Below, one piece after another: positions 1-7,849 of a DNA stretch of 35,320 nucleotides. Both the position numbers and the translations under genes were made by a program. The notes beneath the pieces are model-generated. The model was not told the origin of the DNA and ran no database searches. It was given only the letters and a program-made list of their open reading frames with translations. This DNA is from JAMLHN01 sp035708745 (lineage in GTDB: Bacteria > Chloroflexota > Chloroflexia > Thermomicrobiales > UBA6265), in assembly GCA_035708745.1 (NCBI GenBank), contig DASTFJ010000078.1, positions 1 through 35,320 of the forward strand, given 5' to 3'. Within the stretch, counting starts at the first letter, position 1. Each line of letters begins with the position of its first letter.

Positions 1-1
1 C

Positions 2-196
2 GAGCTCCTCGGCAAGATTCCGTTGGAACCGTTGGTGCGCGCTGGTGGCGATATCGGCAACCCAATCGTGGTCGCCAATCCCACTACTGCCACCGCCAAA
101 GCCTTCGATCAGGCAGCCGCCCGGGTCGCGACTCGCCTGGCAATCGACGCCACCAAGAAGCCACGCAAGCCGACGATTATGCTGAAGTCTGTGTAG
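2..196 (+). CDS. Mrp/ApbC-type P-loop Fe-S carrier ATPase, C-terminal fragment
   Basis: Only the last 64 codons are in the window, ending at TAG 194-196; the start lies upstream. The fragment opens with ELLGKIPLEPLVRAGGDIGN, followed by PIVVANPTTATAKAFDQAA. This matches the C-terminal end of Mrp/NBP35 (ApbC) ATPases, which normally reads like LLGxIPLDPxxRxxGDxGxP, then a residue run ending in AKAFxxIA. The family loads and transfers iron-sulfur clusters in the cytoplasm using a deviant Walker A motif, which would be in the missing part. The gene converges on the SnoaL-like gene, and a nested hairpin begins on its stop codon. The ParA/MinD ATPase superfamily as a whole is the alternative, but the GGD.GxP context favours Mrp. 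Confidence 0.75.
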   Translation, partial: ELLGKIPLEPLVRAGGDIGNPIVVANPTTATAKAFDQAAARVATRLAIDATKKPRKPTIMLKSV

Positions 197-286
197 CACG
201 CAGCACGCGGCAAAACGTAAGTGTCCGGTTCGCTTCGAACCGGACACTTTTCAAATCTGCATGCTGTCTGCCGCGTGCCGCGTGCT
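195..286. terminator. nested bidirectional terminator with heptad outer arms
   Basis: The inner hairpin has a perfect 14-bp stem (219-232 with 236-249) and a 3-nt loop, followed by TTTC, as expected for an intrinsic terminator. An outer inverted repeat, 195-212 with 269-286, matches at 17 of 18 positions. Its left arm reads AGCACGC twice and then GGCA, a 7-bp period. The structure fills the gap between the convergent Mrp-like gene and SnoaL-like gene, and its outer left arm begins inside the TAG stop. Confidence 0.8.
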
Positions 287-288
287 CG

Positions 289-699
289 CTAGACGGCTTC
301 GTCCCAAAAGAGGCGGCGGAATTCGGTGGTGTCGTAGTAGCCGACAATGCTGATGATCTTGCCGTTGACAACCCGAAAGACGGCGACCTGCTCGGAGAGC
401 ATCTCGCGACCGAGGCGGTCGGAGAATTCGCGAAAGACGAATTGCACGGCCGCCCGGTCGGTGGTGGCGATGATGTCGCTGACTTCCCAATGCGCTTCCG
501 GATACGAGGAAACAACCGTCCCGAAATAGGAGACGATCTCTTCGGCCGGACGTATGGGCGCGGAATGCGGCAGCGCGCGGAAGGTGGCGTGGTCTGCCAG
601 CGTGGCCAGCAGCCGCTTGGGATCGCGCGCATCGATGGCGGCGAAGAACTCGCGCGCCAGGATCTCGGCGATGGCGGTTTCCCGATAGGAAAGACTCAC
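289..699 (-). CDS. SnoaL-like / NTF2-fold protein
   Basis: A 136-residue protein with the NTF2-like (SnoaL) layout: a helical start (AIAEILAREFFAAIDARDPKR), then DHATFRALPHSAPIRPAEEI, and a C-terminal sheet with VFRVVNGKIISIVGYYDTTEFRRLFW. Length and pattern fit small polyketide-cyclase-like or limonene-epoxide-hydrolase-like members. These include enzymes and non-catalytic ligand binders, so no substrate can be named. The start is GTG (697-699) with GGAGC just upstream. It lies 13 nt after the stop of the DinB-like gene at 713 and is the last gene of that leftward group. The fold is fairly certain; the function is unknown. Confidence 0.7.
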   Translation of the reverse strand: MSLSYRETAIAEILAREFFAAIDARDPKRLLATLADHATFRALPHSAPIRPAEEIVSYFGTVVSSYPEAHWEVSDIIATTDRAAVQFVFREFSDRLGREMLSEQVAVFRVVNGKIISIVGYYDTTEFRRLFWDEAV

Positions 700-712
700 G
701 CTCCGTCGCCTG

Positions 713-1393
713 CTAGCGCGCTCGCACGCGCACGGGATAAGTTTCCATCAGCTCGGTCAGATGCGCTCCGGAGACCTGGTTGATATTGCGACGCACTCCG
801 GTGTTGTGCAGTTGCACATCCATCAGATGCAGCACCCGGGTGTCGTTTTCGGCCAGGAACTCGGCGATCGTGCGGATTTGCCAGTCGTGTTCCAGCCGGC
901 TGGTGCCGACTCGCAGCCAGGCATTGTCCGGCAGACTGCGTAGCAGCGCGCAGGTGCTCTGCCGCAACCGCCGAAACTGGGCAAGCACAGAGAGCGGTGA
1001 GCGGTCGAAGCCCGGCATGTCCTTTTCGGCGAAGTACCGCGGATCGGGCAGTTTATCGAGATCCGGATTGATATAGTTGGCGATCGCGTTCATGCGCGCG
1101 AAGGCCACGAGCTCAGTATCCCGCAGCTCCTGCAGCAGCTCGAAGACCGATTTCTCACCACGCCTGGCGCTGCGCATGAGCGTCGATTTGTCGGTAATCG
1201 GCGTGAGCCAGCGCGAGAGGTGATTCACCGTCATCTGCAAGCGTACGATGAGCGAATCGTTATCCAGATCGGGAACTGCCAGCTCGACCGCCTTCAAGGG
1301 CGTGCGGCCGGTGGCGACGAAGGCTGGGTGATCGACAGACATGCGCCGTATTTCTCCACTCATGCGGTCCGGACGCATACCGGACACCGCCAT
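713..1393 (-). CDS. DinB-like four-helix protein, metal site degenerate
   Basis: A 226-residue protein that resembles the DinB/YfiT superfamily: SVFELLQELRDTELVAFARM in the second helix, a central PDPRYFAEKDMPGF segment, and ALLRSLPDNAWLRVGTSR before the last helices. DinB proteins usually bind a metal through one His in the second helix (HLRDxE) and two in the last (HxxHDxxHL). Here the first is ELRDTE, and the last helix reads LAENDTRVLHLMDVQL, so most ligands are missing. The ATG (1391-1393) shares one base with the TAA of the next DinB gene (TAATG), indicating translational coupling. It may be a structural or thiol-transfer-unrelated paralogue. Superfamily assignment is moderately sure. 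Confidence 0.55.
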   Translation of the reverse strand: MAVSGMRPDRMSGEIRRMSVDHPAFVATGRTPLKAVELAVPDLDNDSLIVRLQMTVNHLSRWLTPITDKSTLMRSARRGEKSVFELLQELRDTELVAFARMNAIANYINPDLDKLPDPRYFAEKDMPGFDRSPLSVLAQFRRLRQSTCALLRSLPDNAWLRVGTSRLEHDWQIRTIAEFLAENDTRVLHLMDVQLHNTGVRRNINQVSGAHLTELMETYPVRVRAR

Positions 1394-1872
1394 TATCCCG
1401 CAAGCACCTCACGCGCCTGATCGAGATGTTCGGAATCATGATCGCACACGTGGTCTTCCATCCACCCCAGCGTGATTTTTCCGTAAAGGCTGTGAATTCC
1501 GGTACGATCCCACACGTCGGGGGCGAGGGTCAGGAGGAGATCGACATGCTCGCCGCGGAGATCGGCGAACTCGTCGAAGACTTCGCGCGGGTCCTGTCCG
1601 CGATAGTCCCGCTCGATCGGCCAGAGTGCGTCATCGTAGCCGGCAAGCTCGGGCTCGTCCTCTTCGACGATACGCCGCGCACGTTCGAGATAGATCTCTT
1701 CCCAATCACGCAAATGCGGCAGGATTTCGACGACCCCCCAGCCGCCGTCACTGCCGGGGCGATAGAGATCGTCGTCATTGTGCGCGGAAAACAAGAGCCG
1801 GCGCAGATCGTCGGGAAAGCCGGCAAGGTCTTCCAGGATCTGCTCACGCGAACGTCGGGGTGGTTCCATTCG
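1393..1872 (-). CDS. DinB family protein (canonical metal site)
   Basis: A 159-residue DinB-like four-helix bundle. It carries the expected histidines: LPHLRDWEEIYLERAR in helix 2 and HVCDHDSEHLDQAREVL in the last helix (H-x3-H-x3-H). Family members bind a divalent metal; some act as thiol-dependent S-transferases (bacillithiol or mycothiol type), but most are uncharacterised. I chose ATG 1870-1872 because GGGAG lies a few bases upstream and the protein then begins at the family's usual N-terminus; the frame is open about 17 codons further. Its stop overlaps the start of the degenerate DinB-like gene by one base, so the two are probably translated together and may pair. Confidence 0.7.
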   Translation of the reverse strand, partial: RMEPPRRSREQILEDLAGFPDDLRRLLFSAHNDDDLYRPGSDGGWGVVEILPHLRDWEEIYLERARRIVEEDEPELAGYDDALWPIERDYRGQDPREVFDEFADLRGEHVDLLLTLAPDVWDRTGIHSLYGKITLGWMEDHVCDHDSEHLDQAREVLAG

Positions 1873-1992
1873 CTCCCTGAGATGTCGACATGTCCGCCTT
1901 CGATTGCCAGCCCGGCACCGCATGAACGCGGCCCGCGTCCCGGCGTTTGTCGTCGGTCAAGCATACAGGAAAGGATTCGACCAAGCGGTGGT

Positions 1993-2508
1993 CTATCGTC
2001 CGTCGACCAGCAGAGGCGCCCGGCGGAACTCGCGCGTCTGCCGGTCACCAACCAAAGCCCAGCAGCCGATCTCTGGCTCATCGCCCGCAAATGAGACAAT
2101 CAGCAACCGCGCTTCGGGGTAATACCACTCTTGCTGATCGGTTCGCGAAGGCGCTGGACGGGTGCGCGGGTGGCTGTGCACGATTGCGGCAAGCTGCCAG
2201 TTTTCCTGACGCATGTGCTTCATCGCCGCGATCACCTCGGCCGGATCCATGGTATAGCGCACGGGCGAATAATCGACATTCGTGCCGGGGAAGAAATGCA
2301 CCGCGCGGTCTCGCTCGCCCGCGCGCACACTCGCCAGCAATCCGCAGCCTTCATTCGGCAACCAGTCGCGCAGATGCCGGTGAATCGCTGCGAGCAAGCC
2401 GGAGTCGATTTCCAGCGGTCCAGGCGCGGCATTCGCTTCAGGTGCATGATCTACAGTTGTGGCCGCATCCAGCGGCTGGGTCTGATCTCGATCCATCGGC
2501 GCAAGCAT
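1993..2508 (-). CDS. JAB/MPN (JAMM) metalloprotease-like protein
   Basis: A 171-residue protein with the full JAMM zinc site: Glu53 in NEGCGLL, then His111 and His113 in VHSHP, Ser121 and Asp124 (H-x-H-x7-S-x2-D). TMDPAEVIAAMKHMRQ is the usual helix before the HSHP strand. JAMM proteins are zinc isopeptidases; bacterial stand-alone forms cleave C-terminal tails from ubiquitin-like sulfur carriers (Mec+-like) or remain uncharacterised. The first ~30 residues are low in complexity, so Met5 is a possible start. It is divergent from the M1 peptidase with only 26 nt between starts, and lies 120 nt upstream of the DinB pair. No sulfur-carrier gene is visible nearby. Confidence 0.8.
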   Translation of the reverse strand: MLAPMDRDQTQPLDAATTVDHAPEANAAPGPLEIDSGLLAAIHRHLRDWLPNEGCGLLASVRAGERDRAVHFFPGTNVDYSPVRYTMDPAEVIAAMKHMRQENWQLAAIVHSHPRTRPAPSRTDQQEWYYPEARLLIVSFAGDEPEIGCWALVGDRQTREFRRAPLLVDGR

Positions 2509-2534
2509 AGTCCCGGGAGCAAAATACGCGTCCT

Positions 2535-4118
2535 ATGACACCGCATTTCCCCGTCATTCGTCGATATCGCCTGGTCTTGTTGTTGCTCTTGACCATCCTG
2601 GTGGCGCCGCTCGGAGTGGCTGCGCAGTCGCCGATCGCCTCCCCGGTGACACCCTCGACCGCGGGCGGACTTTATGCCGACATCATTCCGTCCATGGCCG
2701 ACCAGGTTCGGCTGCAAACCGATGGGCAATTACCGGTCTATCGCGTCACGGGGAACCTGGTTCCGGCTTCCGAGGAGCCCGGACGGATCGAGGGTTCGCT
2801 GCACCTTTCATATATCAACGTCACGGATGAGCCACAGTCCGAACTCTACGTACGCCTGTATCCCAATTTCAAGGACTACGGCGGTGGGTCGATGGCGCTG
2901 GCGAATGCAATCATCGACGGCCAACCGGTCGAGCCGGTGATCGGCTCCGACACCTCCCTCGCCACGTTCGCTCTGCCCGCTCCGCTCGATGTGGGCGACC
3001 GCGCTGAGCTCTCTCTCGATTTCGTCACCACGATCCCGAACGATCCAGTCACGAGCTACGGAATGTTCGGCTACTTCTCCGACTCGCAGTCCTACAACCT
3101 GGCCCAATGGATGCCGCTGCTGGCCGGTTGGGACCCGGCCAACGGCTGGCTGCTCGACCCGCCGAACACGGTCGGAGATCCAGTGTTTTCCAATGCCGCC
3201 ATGTTCGACATCTCACTCACCGCCCCGTCAGATGTCACATTCGTCACCAGTGGTACCGAGGTGTCGCAAGAGATCGAGGGAACGCGAATCACCCACACCT
3301 GGACGGCCGGCCCGATGCGCGATTTCGTCATCTCCGCCGGAACCGATCTGGCGGTGATGGAGCAGCAGGTCGGCGAAACCACGATTCGCTCGTGGTACTT
3401 CCCCGGCTATGAAGAAGCGGCCGCGCTGGTCCTGCAATATGGGGTCGACTCATTCGAGGTCTACAGCAAGGATTTCGGAGTGTATCCCTACACCGAGATG
3501 GATCTGGTGCAGACCCGGCTGGGCGATCAGGCGGCCGGCGTCGAATTCCCCGGCATCATGTACATCGGGGCCATTCATTACGACCCGAGCAGCGACTATC
3601 TCGAATTCACCGTGGTGCACGAGATCGCCCATCAATGGTGGTACGGCCTCGTCGGCAACAACCAGTACCTGCACGCGTTCCTGGACGAGGCGATGGCCAA
3701 CGAAAGCTCGATGATCTACAAAGAAGCAGTCGATGGTCCGGACGCCGCGCAGGTGTGGATCGATGGCTATCTGAAACGTCCATTCCTGACCATGCTCTTC
3801 GGACGGGATGGCGACATGATCGTCGATCAGCCCAGTGCGAATTTCCTCACGAACGGTCCCTACGGCCGCGCGGTCTATGGCAAGGGCGCGTTCGGATTCG
3901 ACACGATCCGCAAGACCATCGGTGACGCGGCATTCTTTGCTGGTCTGCGACAATACGTCGCCAGTCATCGCTTCGGCATCGCTCAGCCCGAGGATCTGCT
4001 CGCAGCCTTCGAAGCCGCGTCCGGCCAGGACTTGCAGGAGCTCTGGGATCACTGGTTCCATCGCACTGAAGGCACGCAGGATTTCACGCCCGAGGATTTG
4101 ATGGGAGTAAATGGGTAG
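2535..4118 (+). CDS. exported M1 family zinc aminopeptidase
   Basis: A 527-residue protein with a signal peptide (VLLLLLTILVAPLGVAAQ, cleavage probably after AAQ). It has the M1 gluzincin site HEIAHQWW at residues 362-369 and the third zinc ligand Glu385 in LDEAMANE, giving HExxH-x18-E. The substrate-binding GxMEN loop appears as AGVEFPGIMYIG near residue 335, and VYGKGAFGFD supplies the YxKG tyrosine region. The N-terminal half is the beta-sandwich domain. It probably removes N-terminal residues from peptides outside the membrane. There is no C-terminal HEAT-like domain of the long APN type; the short length fits the bacterial exported group. It begins a rightward pair with the mannosyltransferase 203 nt downstream. 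Confidence 0.9.
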   Translation: MTPHFPVIRRYRLVLLLLLTILVAPLGVAAQSPIASPVTPSTAGGLYADIIPSMADQVRLQTDGQLPVYRVTGNLVPASEEPGRIEGSLHLSYINVTDEPQSELYVRLYPNFKDYGGGSMALANAIIDGQPVEPVIGSDTSLATFALPAPLDVGDRAELSLDFVTTIPNDPVTSYGMFGYFSDSQSYNLAQWMPLLAGWDPANGWLLDPPNTVGDPVFSNAAMFDISLTAPSDVTFVTSGTEVSQEIEGTRITHTWTAGPMRDFVISAGTDLAVMEQQVGETTIRSWYFPGYEEAAALVLQYGVDSFEVYSKDFGVYPYTEMDLVQTRLGDQAAGVEFPGIMYIGAIHYDPSSDYLEFTVVHEIAHQWWYGLVGNNQYLHAFLDEAMANESSMIYKEAVDGPDAAQVWIDGYLKRPFLTMLFGRDGDMIVDQPSANFLTNGPYGRAVYGKGAFGFDTIRKTIGDAAFFAGLRQYVASHRFGIAQPEDLLAAFEAASGQDLQELWDHWFHRTEGTQDFTPEDLMGVNG

Positions 4119-4230
4119 GGTCCGGAGCCCGGTGGATGATCGGGCAACTCGTGCAACTCGAGGTTGAAATCCGTGGCTGATATTCCCTGGTTTAGGGACG
4201 CATAGAATTCCGGGACCGGGTTGAGAGGCA

Positions 4231-4266
4231 ACGAGCGGTCCCTCGACTCCGCTCGGGATGACGGGG
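4231..4266 (-). repeat. dispersed CGTCATCCCGA-type repeat, copy A
   Basis: Read on the minus strand, this starts CCCCGTCATCCCGAGCGGAG and continues TCGAGGGACCGCTCG. It matches the copy at 21191-21222 at about 30 of 34 positions. It lies in the 203-nt gap between the M1 peptidase and PIG-V genes. That gap also holds GGTCCGGAGCCCGG (4120-4133), two 7-bp units like those at 22867. Confidence 0.75.
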
Positions 4267-4321
4267 AGATGGGGGCGGAAACCGCGACGATGTGCCACCG
4301 ATCTGACCATCCAGCGGTCTC

Positions 4322-5476
4322 ATGAGACGTCCGACTGGGCCGGTGCTGCCGTCGCTGCTGTTCGCCATCGCCACCAGGTTGGGTCTGTTCTTCGCAGTCT
4401 GGCTGGTGGGTCGCGCGATTCCGAAACTCGCGCTCTATCCCGCCCAGCTTCCCGATCGATTTTTGCCGGATCATCCGTCGCTCGACGGCTGGGCGCGTTG
4501 GGACGCCTCCCACTACATCGCACTGGCGCGGCTGGGCTATTCGCCCGAGAACCCGAGTCACGATGGCGGGCTCGGATTTCTCCCCCTCTATTCGCTGCTC
4601 ATGCGCGGGTTGGTGTCCATCGCGCGGGTCGATCGGACGGACGCCGCCTATGCGGTCGCGGGCATCGTCATCGCCAATGTCTGCTTTCTGATCGCGGTCG
4701 CACTCTTCGCGAAGCTCTCCGGCCGCATCCTGTCGGGGCACACCGCGGTCTACCCGATCATGCTCCTCTGTCTCATGCCCTACTCGTTCTTTCTGAATGC
4801 CGCGTACTCGGAATCGCTCTTTCTGGTCATCGTGCTGTCGGCGTTGCTGCTCGCTCTCGACGGCAAATGGCTCGGTGCGGGCGCGATCGGGGCGTTTGCG
4901 TCGCTGACCCGTCTGGCCGGACTCGCCTTGGCTCCTGCGCTGCTTTGGGGTGCGTGGAAGGCCGGCGTGCGCGGATGGCGGCTGGTCGCCACCGGGCTGC
5001 TGCCATTCGCCGGATTCGTCTCGTACTGCCTCTACACCGCAATTTGGCACGACGACGCGCTCGCCTATTTCCACGCCCAGCAGAACTGGGGCGGCTGGGA
5101 CGAGCATGTCCGATTCTATGCCGAGCTCTTCTTCCGGCATCCCAAAGAGACGCTTACCGGCGATCCGCGCAACCTGATCATCGTGCTGAATCTGGCCCTG
5201 GGACTCGTGTTCTTAGTGCTCTTGCCACTCGTCTGGAAACGCCTGCCGCCGGCGATCGCGATGTTCACGGTCGTGACCGTGGTCGCCCACCTCGCCGTCA
5301 CCTGGGTTTCCCTGGGGCGCTATCTGCTCCCCTCGATCGGCATCTACCTGGTGCTCGGCGCCATCGTGGCCTCACCGCGCTGGTCTGGCTGGGCGCGTGA
5401 TGCGCTCTTCGCCGTGCTGGCGATCCTGCTGACGACATTGACGCTGCTGTTCAGCCGGGGATTCTGGGTGGTGTGA
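4322..5476 (+). CDS. PIG-V-type membrane mannosyltransferase
   Basis: A 384-residue, strongly hydrophobic protein with about nine to ten membrane helices. It carries the PIG-V/GT-C hallmark near residues 55-72: LDGWARWDASHYIALARLGY, followed by GLGFLPLYSLLMR. The first luminal loop with W-x-RWD-xxHY is the presumed lipid-linked sugar site of this family. Bacterial members transfer sugars from polyprenyl-phosphate donors to outer-face glycans or glycoproteins. The acceptor cannot be told from sequence. The start at ATG 4322 puts the first membrane segment at residues 9-30. It converges on nudC with 55 nt between stops, occupied by a heptad-type inverted repeat. Confidence 0.8.
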   Translation: MRRPTGPVLPSLLFAIATRLGLFFAVWLVGRAIPKLALYPAQLPDRFLPDHPSLDGWARWDASHYIALARLGYSPENPSHDGGLGFLPLYSLLMRGLVSIARVDRTDAAYAVAGIVIANVCFLIAVALFAKLSGRILSGHTAVYPIMLLCLMPYSFFLNAAYSESLFLVIVLSALLLALDGKWLGAGAIGAFASLTRLAGLALAPALLWGAWKAGVRGWRLVATGLLPFAGFVSYCLYTAIWHDDALAYFHAQQNWGGWDEHVRFYAELFFRHPKETLTGDPRNLIIVLNLALGLVFLVLLPLVWKRLPPAIAMFTVVTVVAHLAVTWVSLGRYLLPSIGIYLVLGAIVASPRWSGWARDALFAVLAILLTTLTLLFSRGFWVV

Positions 5477-5482
5477 CTGAGC

Positions 5483-5546
5483 GGACATTGGAAATGGTTT
5501 GCGCACGCAGCGACCAGGTATCCGTTCCGAACTATTTCCAATTTCC
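5483..5546. terminator. heptad-arm inverted repeat between convergent genes
   Basis: The left arm 5483-5501 and right arm 5528-5546 match at 16 of 19 positions, sharing ATTGGAAAT. Read toward nudC's end, the right arm is GGAAATT GGAAATA G, a 7-bp near-repeat. The nudC stop and its last four codons lie inside the right arm. No T-run follows, so a terminator role is inferred from position. Confidence 0.55.
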
Positions 5547-6374
5547 TGTTTCCGCTCGTCGTTCCAGGAAATCATCGATCAACCGCCGGGCGATGCTGAT
5601 CTTGCCGGGGAGAACTGGCATGTCGTCCGGGGTGAACCATTTGGCGTCGCCGATCTCGGCATCCTCGAGCACGATCTCGCCTCCGGCGAACTGTGCGGTG
5701 AAACCAATCATGAGGGAATTCGGGAAAGGCCACGGCTGGCTGCCGAAATAGCGGACATCCGTCACCCGAATGCCCGTTTCCTCCAGCACCTCGCGCGCCA
5801 CCGCTTCCTCGAGCGATTCCCCCGGTTCCACGAAGCCGGCCACGCAGCTATAGACCCTGTCCTGAAAATTGACGCCATGCGCCAACAAGATCGAATCGCC
5901 GCGCTCGACGGTCATGATGACGGCCGGCGAGAGTCGCGGGTAGCTGTGCAATCCACAGACAGGGCACCGGGTCGACCGGTCACCATCGACCAGCTCGGTG
6001 GATGAACCGCACCTGCCGCAGAATCGATGATTGCGCCGCCAGTCGAGCAGCTGCACCGCTCGTCCCGCCAGAGCAAAGAGCTGATCGTCGACCGCACCGT
6101 AGATCGAGCGCAGCCCCGCAAGCTCCCAACCGGAGGGAAATTCCTCAACCCGCTCGCTGAGCTCCAGGGCGATCAGGTCCGAGCCGTCCAGCTCACCCAG
6201 GTAGGTTTCTAATCCCAGATCGAGCTGGAGCTGCGCCAATTGCGCGTAGGACGGAATCTGGACGGTATCGCCATTGCGGACGATCAGTAGCTCGCTCCGG
6301 TGAAATGCGAACGAGATCGCCCCCGAGCGGTCGAACTCGTGGTCCGGGCGCACCATTGACCGAAACGGCTTCAT
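5532..6374 (-). CDS. nudC: NAD(+)/NADH diphosphatase NudC
   Basis: A 280-residue Nudix hydrolase with the complete NudC arrangement. It has an N-terminal domain, then a zinc ribbon (FCGRCG ... RCPVCG) at about residues 136-160. The Nudix box follows (GFVEPGESLEEAVAREVLEE, then TGI). The NudC signature SQPWPFPNSLM comes after that. NudC cleaves NAD(H) to NMN(H) and AMP and removes NAD caps from RNA 5' ends in the cytoplasm. Start ATG is at 6372-6374, divergent from rlmN with a 77-nt spacer. The last residues (ETGNWK) are encoded by the arm of a heptad-type inverted repeat, so the C-terminal tail may be repeat-derived. All four zinc cysteines are present. Confidence 0.92.
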   Translation of the reverse strand: MKPFRSMVRPDHEFDRSGAISFAFHRSELLIVRNGDTVQIPSYAQLAQLQLDLGLETYLGELDGSDLIALELSERVEEFPSGWELAGLRSIYGAVDDQLFALAGRAVQLLDWRRNHRFCGRCGSSTELVDGDRSTRCPVCGLHSYPRLSPAVIMTVERGDSILLAHGVNFQDRVYSCVAGFVEPGESLEEAVAREVLEETGIRVTDVRYFGSQPWPFPNSLMIGFTAQFAGGEIVLEDAEIGDAKWFTPDDMPVLPGKISIARRLIDDFLERRAETGNWK

Positions 6375-6387
6375 TTGCCGGTGCTTC

Positions 6388-6393
6388 TATACT
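6388..6393 (+). promoter_or_regulatory. possible -10 element of rlmN promoter
   Basis: TATACT lies 58 nt upstream of the rlmN ATG in the nudC-rlmN divergent gap. No good -35 hexamer stands 16-18 nt upstream, so this is a weak call. Confidence 0.3.
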
Positions 6394-6451
6394 TGCTGAG
6401 TAAGCCGATTATGTCCGCCACCGTACCCACTCCTGACCTGACAGCACAATC

Positions 6452-7543
6452 ATGACCGAAACCATCGAACAAGATATCGTCATCATGCCCGCCCGCGGTC
6501 GCCGGGTCACCCGCACGACCCTCTACGATCTCAGTTATGACGATCTGCGCGCTCGCATGGCCGATCTCGGCCAGCAACCCTTCCGCGCTGCGCAAATCTA
6601 CGACTGGGCGTACAAGAAACTCGCCACCGACTACGAGCAGATGGCGAATCTACCAGCGGAGCTGCGGACGACGCTCGACGAAAACCTGCCGATGGACCCG
6701 CTTACTCAGGTCCATGCGATCGAGACGGACGACGGCGAAACGGTCAAGTTCCTCTACACCACCCACGACGGCCAGTTGGTCGAAACGGTGCTGATGTTCT
6801 ATCCCGACCGGGCGACGGTGTGCGTCTCGTGCCAGGTGGGATGCGCGGTGGGCTGCGCCTTTTGCGCCACCGGGCTCGGCGGTTTGCAGCGCAATCTGAC
6901 CGCTGGCGAGATGGTGGTCCAGGCAGTCGATGCCGCCCGCATCGCCCGGGAGCGCGGCCGCCCGCTGACCAATCTGGTCATGATGGGCATGGGCGAGCCG
7001 TTCCACAACTACCGGGAAACGATGAAGTTCATCGCCATCCTGAACGACAAGCACGGTCTGGAATTCGGAGCGCGGCGGATTACGGTTTCCACCTCGGGTA
7101 TCGTGCCCGGTATCCAGAAGCTGGCCGAGGAGCCCTACCAGGTCAACCTCGCGATCTCGCTCCACGCGCCGAACGACACCCTTCGCAGCCAGCTGGTTCC
7201 CATCAACGACCGCTTCCCGGTCGAGGTGCTCATGCAGACTGCCCGCGACTACATCGCGCGCACTGGACGCCGCATCTCGTTCGAATATGCGCTGATGAAG
7301 GGAATCAACGATAGTGACGAGGTCGCCGAAGAGCTCGCCGATCTGTTGCAGGGAATGTTGTGCCATGTCAACATCATCCCGCTGAATCCGGTCGACGTGC
7401 TGCCCTACGAGCGACCGGAAGCCGGGGATATCGACCGCTTCGCCGCCGCACTCGAACGGCGCGGCATTCCGACGACCGTACGCTATTCTCGCGGTGTGGA
7501 AATCGCCGCCGCCTGCGGGCAGCTCCGCGCCAAATTCCAGTAA
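6452..7543 (+). CDS. rlmN: dual-specificity RNA methyltransferase RlmN
   Basis: A 363-residue radical SAM enzyme that methylates C2 of A2503 in 23S rRNA (and A37 of some tRNAs). The cluster-binding motif is GCAVGCAFC (Cys131, Cys135, Cys138). The conserved methyl-carrying and resolving cysteines are both visible: Cys124 in ATVCVSCQ and Cys355 in the C-terminal ACGQLRAKFQ. Other family motifs include LTNLVMMGMGEPFHNY, TVSTSGIVPGI and SLHAPND. Length matches the family. ATG 6452 was chosen because the protein then begins shortly before TTLYDLSYDDLRARM, the usual start of the accessory domain. It heads a three-gene rightward group with the UBP finger and DUF5996 genes. Confidence 0.95.
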   Translation: MTETIEQDIVIMPARGRRVTRTTLYDLSYDDLRARMADLGQQPFRAAQIYDWAYKKLATDYEQMANLPAELRTTLDENLPMDPLTQVHAIETDDGETVKFLYTTHDGQLVETVLMFYPDRATVCVSCQVGCAVGCAFCATGLGGLQRNLTAGEMVVQAVDAARIARERGRPLTNLVMMGMGEPFHNYRETMKFIAILNDKHGLEFGARRITVSTSGIVPGIQKLAEEPYQVNLAISLHAPNDTLRSQLVPINDRFPVEVLMQTARDYIARTGRRISFEYALMKGINDSDEVAEELADLLQGMLCHVNIIPLNPVDVLPYERPEAGDIDRFAAALERRGIPTTVRYSRGVEIAAACGQLRAKFQ

Positions 7544-7566
7544 CCCTCGAGCGAAAGGAGCCAGTA

Positions 7567-7845
7567 ATGGCCGAACCCCGATGCACGCATCTCGACCAGA
7601 TTCGGGATGTCGAGCCGCGCACCCCGAACGGCTGCGAGGAATGCCTGCAAACCGGCGATAGGTGGGTTCACCTGCGCCTCTGCAAGATCTGCGGGCATGT
7701 CGGCTGTTGCGATTCGTCGCCGAACAAGCACGCCACCAAGCACTTTCACGCCACCAATCATCCGATCGTGCAATCGTTCGAGCCGGATGAGGACTGGATG
7801 TGGTGCTATATCGATCAGGTCATGTTCGAGCCAGCGAAGGAGTGA
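7567..7845 (+). CDS. UBP-type zinc finger protein
   Basis: A 92-residue protein made almost wholly of a ZnF-UBP domain. Cys6/His8, Cys23/Cys26, Cys39/Cys42, Cys47 and the histidines 55, 59, 61 and 65 follow the family's CxH...CxxC...CxxCG..GC...H...H...H order. Eukaryotic members bind the C-terminal GlyGly of ubiquitin. Bacterial stand-alone copies are common in actinobacteria and Chloroflexota, with unknown ligands. A strong AAAGGAG (7554-7560) sits before ATG 7567, which decides the start. It lies 23 nt after rlmN and 4 nt before the GTG of the DUF5996 gene, so the three are probably co-transcribed. Confidence 0.85.
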   Translation: MAEPRCTHLDQIRDVEPRTPNGCEECLQTGDRWVHLRLCKICGHVGCCDSSPNKHATKHFHATNHPIVQSFEPDEDWMWCYIDQVMFEPAKE

Positions 7846-7849
7846 GCTG

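Noticed and set aside
4049..5140. 363-codon minus-strand frame opposite the PIG-V gene
   Set aside because: It covers well-supported membrane-protein codons and gives a polar, motif-free product.
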